This document shows positions 38,001-46,534 of a DNA stretch of 64,000 nucleotides, one piece after another (position 1 is the first letter of the stretch; each line of letters begins with the position of its first letter). The position numbers and the translations under genes were made by a program. The DNA comes from Streptomyces sp. NBC_01549. Its GTDB lineage: Bacteria; Actinomycetota; Actinomycetes; Streptomycetales; Streptomycetaceae. The stretch covers positions 124,001-188,000 of the forward strand of contig NZ_JAPEPW010000003.1 of the NCBI RefSeq assembly GCF_026339955.1, read 5' to 3'. The notes beneath the pieces are model-generated. The model was given only the letters and a program-made list of their open reading frames with translations, was not told the DNA's origin and made no database searches.

Positions 38001-38603
38001 GAGGAGTCGCTTTCCCAGGCCGGCCCCGAACCGACCCAGTACCGGTCGGCAATCCTCGGGATGCTCGGCAATGCGCTGCTGCTCAACGGTGATCCGGCAG
38101 GCTGCGTCCGCAGGGTGATCGAAGCGGGCGGTGGCCCCGAAATGTCTGCGTTCGAAGCACCCGTGCGCCCATTGTGGTTGCGGCTGCTGACTGGTGCGGA
38201 ACTGGCCCGGGGCGATGTGGCGGCTGCCGAGATGTGGGCTGGCCGCGCAGCGTCCGCTGTGAGCTCCGACAGACCGCCCGGACAGCTCGGCTTCGCTTTG
38301 CTGGCTCGCGCTGAGGTACACCTCACAAGGGAAGACGCGGCGGCGGCAGAGGCTGCGTGCGAGGCCGCTGCCGCGTTCTGCGCAGCACGAATGCCACTCT
38401 ATGAAGCCACCGCTCGGCTAACGGCTGGCATCGCGCTGTCCGTCGTCGACCGTCAGCCCGAAGGACTCGCTCAGCTGGAACAAGCGAAAGCATTGTTCAC
38501 TGGCTGCGGGGCAACGGCCCTGTCCGAACTGGCCGATCAAGAAACCCACCGCATCGCCGCCCGAACCCCGCCTCCGACAATCGGCATCACACCCGGGACC
38601 TGA
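35016..38603 (+). CDS. AfsR/SARP-type regulator with STAND ATPase and TPR region
   Basis: A 1195-residue protein. An N-terminal OmpR-type winged helix (about 5-85, WADRSPQRVRNALYGYLSRLRQAL) is followed by a BTAD domain to about 245. After a Pro-rich linker come an ATPase domain with Walker A (GEPGIGKTR near 332) and Walker B (LVLSLDDLQWTDD), and a long TPR-like C-terminus. This is the large-SARP layout that activates antibiotic clusters. GTG 35016 is preferred because it begins MTVEFDLLGSVEARVDG, the normal SARP start. No biosynthetic cluster lies within the window, so its targets are elsewhere or lost. Confidence 0.85.
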   Translation: MTVEFDLLGSVEARVDGRTLDLGHARQRCVLAVLLVDANRVVLVDQLVERVWADRSPQRVRNALYGYLSRLRQALAIAEGADIVRRSGGYVLNVEAKAVDLHRFHDTAARARTAAQNEQDEQAATLFGQALGLWRGDALAGLDTPWINALRDAVDQERIAAELDHTDVRLRCGHHTGLLAELSARVEIHPLDERLAGQFILALYRCGRPADALNQYQQTRLLLAEELGCDPSLPLRQLHRQILTTDPALNVPAAGPAARRAPGSAPALVPRPLPTPPPVPTARDGGALPTPLTPRRPRTWSRLIGRAAELTVLDSAIEDALAGVPGVVEVVGEPGIGKTRLLGELGERARQRGFVSLAGRSVEFDRAPYGAFVDALDDHLGNVDFLRLRPDGSPPGAFALLSTVFPALCDRFPTGPEPVTVERYWFHRAVRTLLETLSADGGLVLSLDDLQWTDDGTAELIDHLVRHPPRTPLLLALAYRPRQAPPRLAAALARAGTEGRVARVQLGPLSPAEGAELCGARTDHWRFQRQYEASGGNPFYLEALTRSAGNESPPAVPADSVPVADDLPQSVRAALLEELGGLSATARVCTQAAAVLGDSFEAEMVAVVARTGEAQALAALDEAAERDLVRQIGSTRQFRFRHPLVRAAVYQGAGAGWRIEAHTRAADGLALRGAPLTAQASHVQRSARVGDEHAVDVLVRAARQVMTIAPAAAAHWTQEALRLLGEQSRLRPELWLQRADALGMAGRLLESRDILRTAASLLPAEAWAQRARLTVSRATMEWKLGRYKEATSLLLRELADHDGRPESETAALQMGVATVALRTADFPTAIDWGERALHSAETIGDPLQITAVRALLALAHTLAGDSARSTDYFDLVLEVLDETDDQQLVGQIDTLVTIGWTEMFLGHYDSALRHLGQGLNLSRRTGQSLMLADLFAASAYVLMWLGQLDEAATYADDALEAASLVGSNEPRSLAEAVNAAVSMWRGDFAGALKICEESLSQAGPEPTQYRSAILGMLGNALLLNGDPAGCVRRVIEAGGGPEMSAFEAPVRPLWLRLLTGAELARGDVAAAEMWAGRAASAVSSDRPPGQLGFALLARAEVHLTREDAAAAEAACEAAAAFCAARMPLYEATARLTAGIALSVVDRQPEGLAQLEQAKALFTGCGATALSELADQETHRIAARTPPPTIGITPGT

Positions 38604-38639
38604 AGCTCCCGAACGGCACAAGCTCCGCTGGAGCGAGCC

Positions 38640-38901
38640 CCCGTTATGTTTTCCGCGGTCCTGCAAGAGGGCCGCTGGCCTCCGGGCCCGGCATGACTGT
38701 GTCCCCCTGTCGAAGGCATGACCTGGGGGGTGGTGTCACCGGGCCCGGGAGGTGCCGTCGGAGACGCTGATGAGAGGTCCGGCCACCACCCGGTCCGGCG
38801 CAATGCCGGACAGCTCGCGGGCGGCAGGTCTGCATAACGTGGATGCGCGCGTACGACACCACCGCCGAGGCCGGCACGTTCAACTCTCCTGGAAGGGCGC
38901 G
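38640..38901 (+). ncRNA. Candidate bridge RNA region of the IS110 element
   Basis: IS110-group elements encode a structured bridge RNA in the non-coding left end before the recombinase gene. This ~260-bp stretch has no gene and contains several hairpins, including a perfect 7-bp stem with 5-base loop (38793-38811). Boundaries and loops are not determined; this is inference from family layout. Confidence 0.4.
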
Positions 38902-40119
38902 ATGTTCGACACCGAAGACGTGGGCGTGTTCCTCGGCCTGGACGTCGGAAAGAGCTCTCATCACGGGCACGGGCTGACTCCGGCCGGCAAGAAGGTCTTC
39001 GACAAGCAGCTGCCCAACAGCGAGCCGAAACTGCGGGCCGTGTTCGACAAACTGGCCGCGAAGTTCGGCACCGTACTGGTGATCGTGGACCAGCCCGCAT
39101 CCATCGGAGCCCTCCCGCTCACGGTCGCCCGGGACGCGGGCTGCAAGGTTGCCTACCTGCCCGGACTCGCAATGCGGCGGATCGCCGACCTGTATCCGGG
39201 CGAGGCCAAGACCGATGCGAAGGACGCTGCGGTCATCGCGGATGCGGCCCGCACCATGCCGCACACCCTGCGCTCGCTGGAACTCACCGACGCGATCACC
39301 GCCGAACTCACGGTCCTCGTCGGCTTCGACCAGGACCTCGCGGCCGAGGCCACCCGCACGTCCAACCGGATACGCGGCCTGCTCACCCAGTTCCACCCCA
39401 GCCTGGAGCGCGTCCTGGGCCCTCGCCTCGACCACCAGGCCGTCACCTGGCTGCTGGAGCGCTACGGTTCCCCCGCCGCACTGCGCAAGGCCGGCCGCCG
39501 CAGACTCGTCGAGGTCATCCGGCCCAAGGCCCCGCGCATGGCCGCGCGGCTGATCGACGAGGTCTTCGACGCCCTCGACGAGCAGACCGTGGTCGTGCCC
39601 GGGACCGGCACCCTCGACATCGTGATCCCGTCCCTGGCCCACTCCCTGGCCGCCGTCCACGAACAGCGCCGGGCCCTGGAAGCCCAGATCAACGCCCTGC
39701 TGGAGGCCCACCCTCTTTCCCCCGTCCTGACGTCGATGCCTGGCGTCGGCGTCAGGACCGCCGCAGTCCTGCTCGTCACCGTCGGCGACGGCACCAGCTT
39801 CCCGAGCGCCGCCCACCTGGCCTCCTACGCCGGACTCGCCCCGACCACGAAGTCGTCGGGAACCTCGATCCACGGCGAACACGCACCCCGAGGCGGAAAC
39901 CGCCAGCTCAAGCGCGCCATGTTCCTCTCCGCCTTCGCCTGCATGAACGCCGATCCCGCCTCCCGCACCTACTACGACCGCCAGCGAGCCCGCGGCAAAA
40001 CCCACACCCAGGCCCTCCTCCGCCTCGCCCGCCAACGCATCAGCGTCCTGTTCGCCATGCTCCGCGACGGCACCTTCTACGAATCCCGCACGCCCGCGGA
40101 CGTCGAGCTCGCCGCATGA
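38902..40119 (+). CDS. IS110-family DEDD recombinase
   Basis: A 405-residue transposase. It has an N-terminal RuvC-like DEDD domain (GLDVGKSSHHGHG, TDAKDAAVIADA) and C-terminal Tnp_IS110 domain (LTSMPGVGVRTAAVLL, SYAGLAPTTKSSG, GGNRQLKRAMF, with the conserved Ser region). The frame is intact and length normal. GGAAGGG precedes ATG 38902. Known IS110 enzymes are directed by a bridge RNA encoded at the element end. It has cut a Wadjet JetD gene: coding sequence for the JetD C-terminus begins about 50 bp after its stop. Confidence 0.9.
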   Translation: MFDTEDVGVFLGLDVGKSSHHGHGLTPAGKKVFDKQLPNSEPKLRAVFDKLAAKFGTVLVIVDQPASIGALPLTVARDAGCKVAYLPGLAMRRIADLYPGEAKTDAKDAAVIADAARTMPHTLRSLELTDAITAELTVLVGFDQDLAAEATRTSNRIRGLLTQFHPSLERVLGPRLDHQAVTWLLERYGSPAALRKAGRRRLVEVIRPKAPRMAARLIDEVFDALDEQTVVVPGTGTLDIVIPSLAHSLAAVHEQRRALEAQINALLEAHPLSPVLTSMPGVGVRTAAVLLVTVGDGTSFPSAAHLASYAGLAPTTKSSGTSIHGEHAPRGGNRQLKRAMFLSAFACMNADPASRTYYDRQRARGKTHTQALLRLARQRISVLFAMLRDGTFYESRTPADVELAA

Positions 40120-40170
40120 CCCCAGCAAGACCGAACCATCCCAAACCCGACAGGGGTGCCTTGACGAAGG

Positions 40171-40733
40171 ACATAGAGGCACCCCCCGGCCAGCCCAACT
40201 TCCTGATCCCGTGGGTGCTGCACCGCGCCGTCTGGCCCGCCCCCCGGCACAGCGAGAACCGGTGGGTCTTCCTCACCGAGAACCCCTCGGTCGCCGCCGC
40301 GGCCCTGAACGGCGCCCCGGGCACCGTACGGCTGCTGTGCACGGTGGGGACGCCATCGCGTACGGAACTGGACGCCGTCGCACGCCTGGCGGCGGCGGGG
40401 TGGCGCATCGCCGTGCGGGCCGACTTCGACTGCGCGGGCCTCGCTCTCGTACGCGCCGTCCTCGCCACCGTCCCCCAAGCCGTGGTGTGGCGCATGACAG
40501 CCGACGACTACACCGCCAGCCTGCACCCAGCACCCTTCGAACCAGGCGTCCTGGACGCCGACTGTCTCGGCGAGACCCCGTGGGACCCCGCGCTCGCCAC
40601 CGCCATGCGCGCATCCGGCCGACCCGCCTACGAGGAGGCACTCATCGAGGAGCTACTCGCCGACCTCCGCCGCGCATACCCGTCCCCCACTACACCGGCC
40701 AGAACCAATTTGGTAGTCGCCAGGCGAGCCTGA
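40171..40733 (+). pseudogene. C-terminal fragment of Wadjet JetD-type protein (TIGR02679, DUF2399)
   Basis: About 185 residues matching the TOPRIM-like C-terminus of TIGR02679/DUF2399 proteins: WVFLTENPSVAAAAL, LLCTVGTPSRTELDAV, GWRIAVRADFDCAGL (acidic metal site), PQAVVWRMTADDY. In Wadjet systems JetD is the nuclease that cuts plasmid DNA caught by the JetABC SMC-like complex. Full proteins are over 380 residues; here the N-terminus is gone and an IS110 element lies directly upstream. No jetA/B/C genes are present. The fragment probably cannot act alone. Confidence 0.7.
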
Positions 40734-40836
40734 GCACCAGCGGTGTCTCCCCAGCGCGAGAGTGCCGCCGAACCGCTTGATGAGACCCTAGATACGGACG
40801 AGGGGTTCGTCGCTGCGGCCGGCGGCGCTTGTCGAG

Positions 40837-42810
40837 TCATTCGAGGCCAGGGAGGTCCTCCCAGTCCGTCTTCGCCACCTCGGAGAGACCGCCGGGCGTC
40901 TCCAGGGCGCACTCGGCCCAGATGACCTTGCCGTCGGCGGTGTAGCGGGTGCCCCAGGTCTGGGCGAGCTGTGCGACGAGGAACAGGCCTCGGCCGCCCT
41001 CGTCGTAGGTGGCCGCGCGGCGCAGGCGCGGGGCGGTACTGCTGGTGTCGGCGACCTCGCAGATCAGGGTGCGGTCGTGGATCAGACGTACCTGGATGGG
41101 CCCGCTGCCGTAGCGGATGGCGTTGGTGACCAGCTCGCTGAGCAGCAGTTCAGCGGTGAACGCCACCTCGTCGAGGCCCCAGTCGCTCAGACGGCGGGTG
41201 ACAGCGGCGCGGATCTCGGAGACACGGGCCGGGTCGGCGGGCAGTTCCCACTGGGCGATGCGGTCGGGGTCCAGGGCGAGGGTGCGGGCGACCAGCAGCG
41301 CGATGTCATCGTTGGGGTGCTCCGGTGCCACGGTCTCCAGGATCGCCCGGCAGACGTCGTCCGGTGGGCGGTCGGGGTGAGTCAGGGCCCGGCGCAGCAG
41401 GTCGAAGGATGTGTCGAGGTCGCGGTGGCGGTCCTCGACGAGTCCGTCGGTGTAGAGGACGAGCTGGCTGCCTGCGGGGAGGTGGATCTCGGTGGACTCG
41501 AAGGGCAGGCCGCCCAGGCCGAGGGGCGGTCTGGCGGGCAGGTCGGGGAAGGTCACGGTGCCGTCGGGGTGGACCAGCGCGGGCGGGAGGTGGCCCGCGC
41601 GAGCCACCGTGGCCTGCTGCGAGGCGGGGTCGTATATGGCGTACACGCAGGTGGCGCCGATGATTCCGGCGGTTCCGGCAGCCTCCTCCTCACTCCCCTC
41701 GTCTTGATCCAGGCGCGCCACCAGATTGTCGAGGTGGGTGAGGATTTCGTCGGGGGCGAGGTCCAGCTCCGCGAAGTTGCGTGCGGCCGTACGAAGTTGG
41801 CCCATGGTGACGGTGGCATGCAGGCCGTGGCCCACCACGTCGCCGACGACGAGTGCGACGCGGGTGCCGGAGAGCGGGATGATGTCGAACCAATCGCCGC
41901 CGACCTCCGACTCGGCCGGCTGATACCGGTGTGCGACCTCGACGGCGCTCTGCTCCGGCAGGCGGTTCGGGAGCAGGCTGCGCTGGAGGGCCAGGACCAT
42001 CGTGTGCTCCCGGGTGTAGCGGCGGGCGTTGTCGATGCAGATGGCGGCGCGCGTGGCGAGTTCCTGGGCCAGGGAACGGTCGTCGTCGCCGAAGGGAGCG
42101 GGGTCCTGGGAGCGGTAGAAGCTGGCGACGCCCAGGACGACGCCACGGGCGAGCAGAGGGGCGGTGATCAATGAGTGGACGCCTTGGGCGACCAGGCGCT
42201 CGGTGTGCTCACGCTCCTGGGCGAGCCAGCCGGTGGCAACCCTGAGGTCGGGTACCAGTACTGCTTGCTCGCGGGTCAGACACTGGAACTGGGGCGTCGC
42301 GGGGCGTGGGTCGACCCGTCGGCCGACCGGGTAGAAGGGGAAGTCGTCGCGGATGCCGTGCATCACCACACGCATCACGCCGGTCCGCGGGTCGGCTGCC
42401 TCCTCGCCGCGCAGCACTTCCTCGGGCAGGTCTATGGCGACGTGGTCGGCCAGGCGCGGGACGGCCATCTCAGCGAGTTCGAGAGCCGTGCGGGTCACGT
42501 CCAGGGTGGTGCCGATGCGCGTGCTTGCCTCGGACAGCAACTTGAGGCGGCGCCGTGCCGCGACAGCGTACGTGCCCACCCCGGGTTCGCCCACGAGGAC
42601 CAGTCGCCTGTCGTCCGCCTTCGCGCCGGTGTCGTGGCTCCCGCGTGGGCCGGGCGTACCGAGGGTCGCCGGCTGAGCCGATGTCTCCGCCATCGCCGCT
42701 CTGGCCGGCCACGTGCTGGGACCACTGGCAGCGCCGTTCCCCGGCCTGTGACCCGTCCCATGCGGCACCACCTGGCCCGTACCTTCGCCAGTAAAAGGGG
42801 CGCCGCCCAC
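40837..42810 (-). CDS. SpoIIE-type PP2C phosphatase with GAF and anti-sigma-kinase domains
   Basis: Up to 657 residues. An N-terminal GAF-like sensor (about 85-270) is followed by a PP2C/SpoIIE phosphatase (about 285-510; ESEVGGDWFDIIPL, VVGDVVGHGLHA, YTDGLVEDR, NDDIALLV) and a C-terminal HATPase_c domain of the RsbW type (FTAELLLSELVTNAIRYG, GGRGLFLV). It fuses the phosphatase and kinase halves of the sigma-B-type partner-switch, controlling an anti-sigma antagonist. Start is uncertain: GTG 42810 or ATG 42693 (MAETSAQPATLG). No sigma or anti-anti-sigma gene is adjacent. Confidence 0.85.
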   Translation of the reverse strand: MGGAPFTGEGTGQVVPHGTGHRPGNGAASGPSTWPARAAMAETSAQPATLGTPGPRGSHDTGAKADDRRLVLVGEPGVGTYAVAARRRLKLLSEASTRIGTTLDVTRTALELAEMAVPRLADHVAIDLPEEVLRGEEAADPRTGVMRVVMHGIRDDFPFYPVGRRVDPRPATPQFQCLTREQAVLVPDLRVATGWLAQEREHTERLVAQGVHSLITAPLLARGVVLGVASFYRSQDPAPFGDDDRSLAQELATRAAICIDNARRYTREHTMVLALQRSLLPNRLPEQSAVEVAHRYQPAESEVGGDWFDIIPLSGTRVALVVGDVVGHGLHATVTMGQLRTAARNFAELDLAPDEILTHLDNLVARLDQDEGSEEEAAGTAGIIGATCVYAIYDPASQQATVARAGHLPPALVHPDGTVTFPDLPARPPLGLGGLPFESTEIHLPAGSQLVLYTDGLVEDRHRDLDTSFDLLRRALTHPDRPPDDVCRAILETVAPEHPNDDIALLVARTLALDPDRIAQWELPADPARVSEIRAAVTRRLSDWGLDEVAFTAELLLSELVTNAIRYGSGPIQVRLIHDRTLICEVADTSSTAPRLRRAATYDEGGRGLFLVAQLAQTWGTRYTADGKVIWAECALETPGGLSEVAKTDWEDLPGLE

Positions 42811-42844
42811 GCTGACGTCGATCGGGGGGGTAGTGGGGCGGGTA

Positions 42845-43192
42845 TCACCGGATCAATGACAGGGCGGCGACGGAGATGAACCCTGCGCAGGCGGCCAGTG
42901 CCCATCCCACGCAGCGCAGGCGCAGGCTTCTATAGCGCCGCTCGTACTCGCCACGCAGGGACAGACAGCGGGCCGCGATGCGTTCAAGGTCCTTTTGAGC
43001 GTGGTGGAGGCTGTCAGCGACGTACTGCTGCTCGATCTCTGTTCGTTGTGCCGTGGTCAGCCACTCCATGGGCTGGACGAACTCACGCGCGCGCTGCTCT
43101 GCCACCGTGATCGTGGCCTGCCACAGAAGGTATCCCTCCACCTGGTTTCCGAGGCCGACTCCCTCGGCTTTTTGTTTCGACAGATCGCTCAC
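42845..43192 (-). CDS. Small membrane protein next to cytochrome oxidase subunit I
   Basis: 115 residues: a helical soluble part (YLLWQATITVAEQRAREFVQP, QKDLERIAARCLSLRGEYERR) and one C-terminal TM helix (VGWALAACAGFISVAALSLI). It begins 16 bp after the ctaD stop and reads in the same direction, so they share a transcript. Its role, perhaps in oxidase assembly, is not known to me. Confidence 0.65.
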   Translation of the reverse strand: MSDLSKQKAEGVGLGNQVEGYLLWQATITVAEQRAREFVQPMEWLTTAQRTEIEQQYVADSLHHAQKDLERIAARCLSLRGEYERRYRSLRLRCVGWALAACAGFISVAALSLIR

Positions 43193-43208
43193 CTGCGTCT
43201 CCGGTGGC

Positions 43209-44903
43209 TCATTCCCGGGTTCCCTGTGCTTCGGCCTGGGCCAATGCGATCGCCGGATGGTGCAGATCGAACGCCGGGGATTCGCTGCGGATCCGCGGCA
43301 GCGTCACGAAGTTGTGGCGCGGCGGCGGGCAGGACGTGGCCCACTCGAGCGAGCGGCCGTAGCCCCACGGATCGTCGACCTCGACCTTCTTGCCGTACTT
43401 GGCGGTCTTCCACACGTTGTAGAAGAACGGCAGCATCGACAGGCCGAGCAGGAACGAGCTGATCGTCGAGATCGTGTTCAGCGCGGTGAAGCCGTCGGCG
43501 GCGAGGTAATCCGCGTAGCGACGCGGCATGCCCTCGGCACCCAGCCAGTGCTGGACCAGGAAGGTGCCGTGGAAGCCGGTGAACAGCGTCCAGAAGGTGA
43601 TCTTTCCGAGGCGCTCGTCGAGCATCTTGCCGGTGAACTTCGGCCACCAGAAGTGGAATCCGGAGAACATCGCGAACACGACCGTACCGAACACCACGTA
43701 GTGGAAGTGCGCCACCACGAAATAGGAGTCCGAGACATGGAAGTCCAATGGCGGCGAGGCCAGGATGACACCGGTCAGACCACCGAAGAGGAAGGTGACG
43801 AGAAAACCTACCGCCCACAGCATCGGCGTCTCGAAGGACAGCGAGCCCTGCCACATCGTCCCGATCCAGTTGAAGAACTTCACGCCGGTCGGTACGGCGA
43901 TGAGGAACGTCATGAAGGAGAAGAACGGCAGCAGCACACCGCCGGTGACGTACATATGGTGCGCCCACACGGTGGCAGACAGACCGGCGATGGAGATGGT
44001 CGCGGCGATCAGGCCCATGTAGCCGAAGATCGGCTTGCGCGAGAACACCGGGATGACTTCGGAAACGATTCCGAAGAATGGCAGGGCGATGATGTACACC
44101 TCTGGATGGCCGAAGAACCAGAAGAGGTGTTGCCAGAGCAGGGCTCCGCCGTTTGCCGCGTCGAATACGTGGGCGCCGAATTTTCGGTCCGCCTCCAGCG
44201 CGAACAGCGCGGCCGCGAGGACGGGGAAGGCGAGCAGGACCAGGACGGCGGTGAGCAGCACGTTCCACACGAAGATCGGCATGCGGAACATCGTCATGCC
44301 GGGGGCGCGCATGCAGATGATGGTGGTGATGAAGTTGACCGCACCGAGGATCGTGCCGAAGCCGGAGAAGGCCAGACCCATGATCCACATGTCGGCGCCG
44401 ACACCCGGCGAGCGGACCGCGTCCGACAGCGGGCTGTAGGCGAACCAGCCGAAGTCGGCCGCGCCCTGCGGGGTGAGGAAGCCACCGACCGCGATGGTCG
44501 AGCCGAACAGGTAGAGCCAGTAGGCGAACATGTTCAGCCGCGGGAACGCCACGTCGGGCGCGCCGATCTGCAGCGGCATGATCCAGTTCGTGAAACCGGC
44601 GAACAGCGGCGTCGCGAACATCAGCAGCATCACGGTGCCGTGCATCGTGAACGCCTGGTTGAACTGCTCGTTCGACACGATCTGCAGGCCCGGGCGGGCC
44701 AGTTCGGCGCGCATGAGAAGCGCCATCACGCCGCCGACCAAGAAGAACCCGAACGACGTGACCAGATACAACGTTCCGATGGTCTTGTGGTCGGTGGTCG
44801 TCAGCCACTTCACCACGACATTGCCGGGCTGCTTGCGCCTCACCGGCAACTCGCTGTCATAGGAGGCGGCGGCCGGCCTCCCGGGTTCGTTGAGAATGCT
44901 CAC
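43209..44903 (-). CDS. ctaD: Cytochrome c oxidase subunit I (aa3-type), extra copy
   Basis: A 564-residue subunit I with 12 TM helices. Heme and CuB ligands are in TMHGTVMLLMF, FWFFGHPEVYIIALP (with the His-Tyr pair), WAHHMY and HFHYVVFG. It reduces O2 to water while pumping protons. No ctaC, ctaE or qcr genes lie nearby, unlike the core respiratory locus, so this looks like an accessory paralogue as known on some Streptomyces chromosome arms. It is followed by its small membrane partner. The ATG (MSILNEPG) gives the normal N-terminus. Confidence 0.95.
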   Translation of the reverse strand: MSILNEPGRPAAASYDSELPVRRKQPGNVVVKWLTTTDHKTIGTLYLVTSFGFFLVGGVMALLMRAELARPGLQIVSNEQFNQAFTMHGTVMLLMFATPLFAGFTNWIMPLQIGAPDVAFPRLNMFAYWLYLFGSTIAVGGFLTPQGAADFGWFAYSPLSDAVRSPGVGADMWIMGLAFSGFGTILGAVNFITTIICMRAPGMTMFRMPIFVWNVLLTAVLVLLAFPVLAAALFALEADRKFGAHVFDAANGGALLWQHLFWFFGHPEVYIIALPFFGIVSEVIPVFSRKPIFGYMGLIAATISIAGLSATVWAHHMYVTGGVLLPFFSFMTFLIAVPTGVKFFNWIGTMWQGSLSFETPMLWAVGFLVTFLFGGLTGVILASPPLDFHVSDSYFVVAHFHYVVFGTVVFAMFSGFHFWWPKFTGKMLDERLGKITFWTLFTGFHGTFLVQHWLGAEGMPRRYADYLAADGFTALNTISTISSFLLGLSMLPFFYNVWKTAKYGKKVEVDDPWGYGRSLEWATSCPPPRHNFVTLPRIRSESPAFDLHHPAIALAQAEAQGTRE

Positions 44904-45133
44904 AAGTCGCGTGTCTCCCGAGTTCGCGGTTCAGCACCGCCATGACGTCATCCATCCGCAATCCTTTCGGCTCGGAAGCGGCAGAGAAACTCCGGGCAGA
45001 CAACGCACGGCCAATCGGGCGCTCTTCACACACGCGTGGAGCAACGACGCCACGGCCGTGGTCAGCAGCATCGTCTCAGGCCACCGCGCCGGTCCCCCCT
45101 ACTCAGACGTCGACTCATTTGGCCTGTTGCGGC

Positions 45134-45400
45134 TCAAGTCGTCCCGAAGGCAATGGCCCGCTCGGCGGCTGCGCGCAGGACCTTGGCGCTCTCGGCCAGG
45201 GCCTGATGCTCTTCGGGCGTCATGACGGGCTCGTGCATCTGCTGTACGCCGCCCGCACCGAGAACGCTCGACAGGGACAGCGTGGCTTTGACCGTTCCCA
45301 TGCCGCCCGAACCCAGTCGGCCGACGAGCCGGTACGAAACGGTCCGGCCCGGATCACCAGGCCGCGCAGGATGAACACGCATGGACAACAACGCCCCCAC
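45134..45400 (-). pseudogene. Chimeric fragment: Ser/Thr kinase start fused to lactate dehydrogenase end
   Basis: The first half (YRLVGRLGSGGMGTV) matches the N-lobe glycine loop of an actinobacterial Ser/Thr protein kinase. From about KATLSLSSVLGAGGV onward it matches the C-terminus of an L-lactate/malate dehydrogenase (EPVMTPEEHQALAESAKVLRAAA). Neither enzyme is complete. It looks like a deletion junction that joined two unrelated genes in frame. Confidence 0.55.
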
Positions 45401-45537
45401 AGGCCGAACACCCCAACCGCGCCGGTCGGAACCGCAACTCTCTCACGCGCCCGTCGGTCAGCCAGACGACCGGCCGGACTCAGCCTGGCGCACCGCGCGG
45501 GGGAAGATGGGGATGGAATGACGGAACGCGAGACGTC

Positions 45538-46386
45538 GTGTTGCCCGACCGGCTCCGCGCGACAGCAGACCCGGTCGAGGCACTCGCTGGGGCCCGGCAT
45601 GTCGTGCTGTCGATCCCGGCGCAGGCGCTGCGGGCGAACCTCGCCGCCTGGGCCCCGCACATCGAGCCGGACGCGGTCGTGGTGAGCTCGATGAAGGGTG
45701 TCGAGACGTGCTCCGGGCTGCGGATGTCGGAGGTGATCCACCAGGTCACGGGCGTCCCGTTCGAGCGGATCGCGGTGCTGTCCGGGCCGAACCTGGCCCG
45801 GGAGATCGCCGGTGGGCAGCCCGCCGCGTCCGTGATCGCCTGCCCCGACGAGACGGCGGCCGCCGCGCTGCAGAAGCCGTGCCACACCCCGTGCTTCCGC
45901 CCCTACACGGGCACGGACGTGGCGGACTGCGAGCTCGGCGGGGCGATCAAGAACGTCATCGCCCTCGCGGTCGGCCTGGCGGCCGGTCTGGGCGTGGGCG
46001 ACAACGCCCGCGCCCTCCTCGTCACCCGCGGCCTCGCGGAGACCGCGCGGCTCGGCCAGGCGATGGGCGCCGACCCGCTGACGTTCTCCGGCCTCGCCGG
46101 GGCCGGAGACCTCATCGCCACCTGTTCCTCGCCGCTGTCCCGGAACCGGACCTTCGGCGAGCATCTCGGGCAGGGAATGAGCGTGAAGGAAGCCACGACG
46201 GCGACCGGGCAGACGGCTGAGGGCGTGAAGTCGTGCCGGGCCATCCTGGACCTGTCGCGGGTCCACGGGGTGGAGATGCCGATCACCGAGGTCGTCGCCG
46301 CGGTGATCGACGGCACTACCAGCGTCCCGGACGCGGCCGCCGCGCTCATGGCACGGACGCCGAAGCCCGAGCAGTACAGCGCCTGA
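45538..46386 (+). pseudogene. gpsA: Glycerol-3-phosphate dehydrogenase, N-terminally truncated
   Basis: 282 residues covering most of GpsA: SGPNLAREIAGGQPAA, the catalytic Lys in GAIKNVIALAVGLAAG, SGLAGAGDLIATCSS and NRTFGEHLGQG. The first ~50 residues with the GxGxxG NAD(P)-binding turn are absent, and none can be found in frame upstream. Normal length is about 335. It should not bind cofactor. It is probably a second, decaying copy of the phospholipid-precursor enzyme. Confidence 0.75.
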
Positions 46387-46524
46387 TCGCCAACCGTGCA
46401 GGTCGCGCACATGTACGCACGACTCGAACCTGCGGCTACGACCGGGCCGCAACCGTCACAGCCTGGTGACCGCTCACCCGGCCGGCCGCCTCTTCCCGGC
46501 AGCCAGGTCCATGATCGCCTCTCC

Positions 46525-46534
46525 GAATCCACAG
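46525..46534 (+). repeat. 10-bp target duplication, left copy (IS4)
   Basis: GAATCCACAG directly outside the left inverted repeat; an identical copy lies at 48070-48079. It is the direct mark of IS4 insertion. Confidence 0.85.

Noticed and set aside
43053..44945. 630-residue plus-strand frame
   Set aside because: Antisense to ctaD; Arg/Glu/His-rich artefact.
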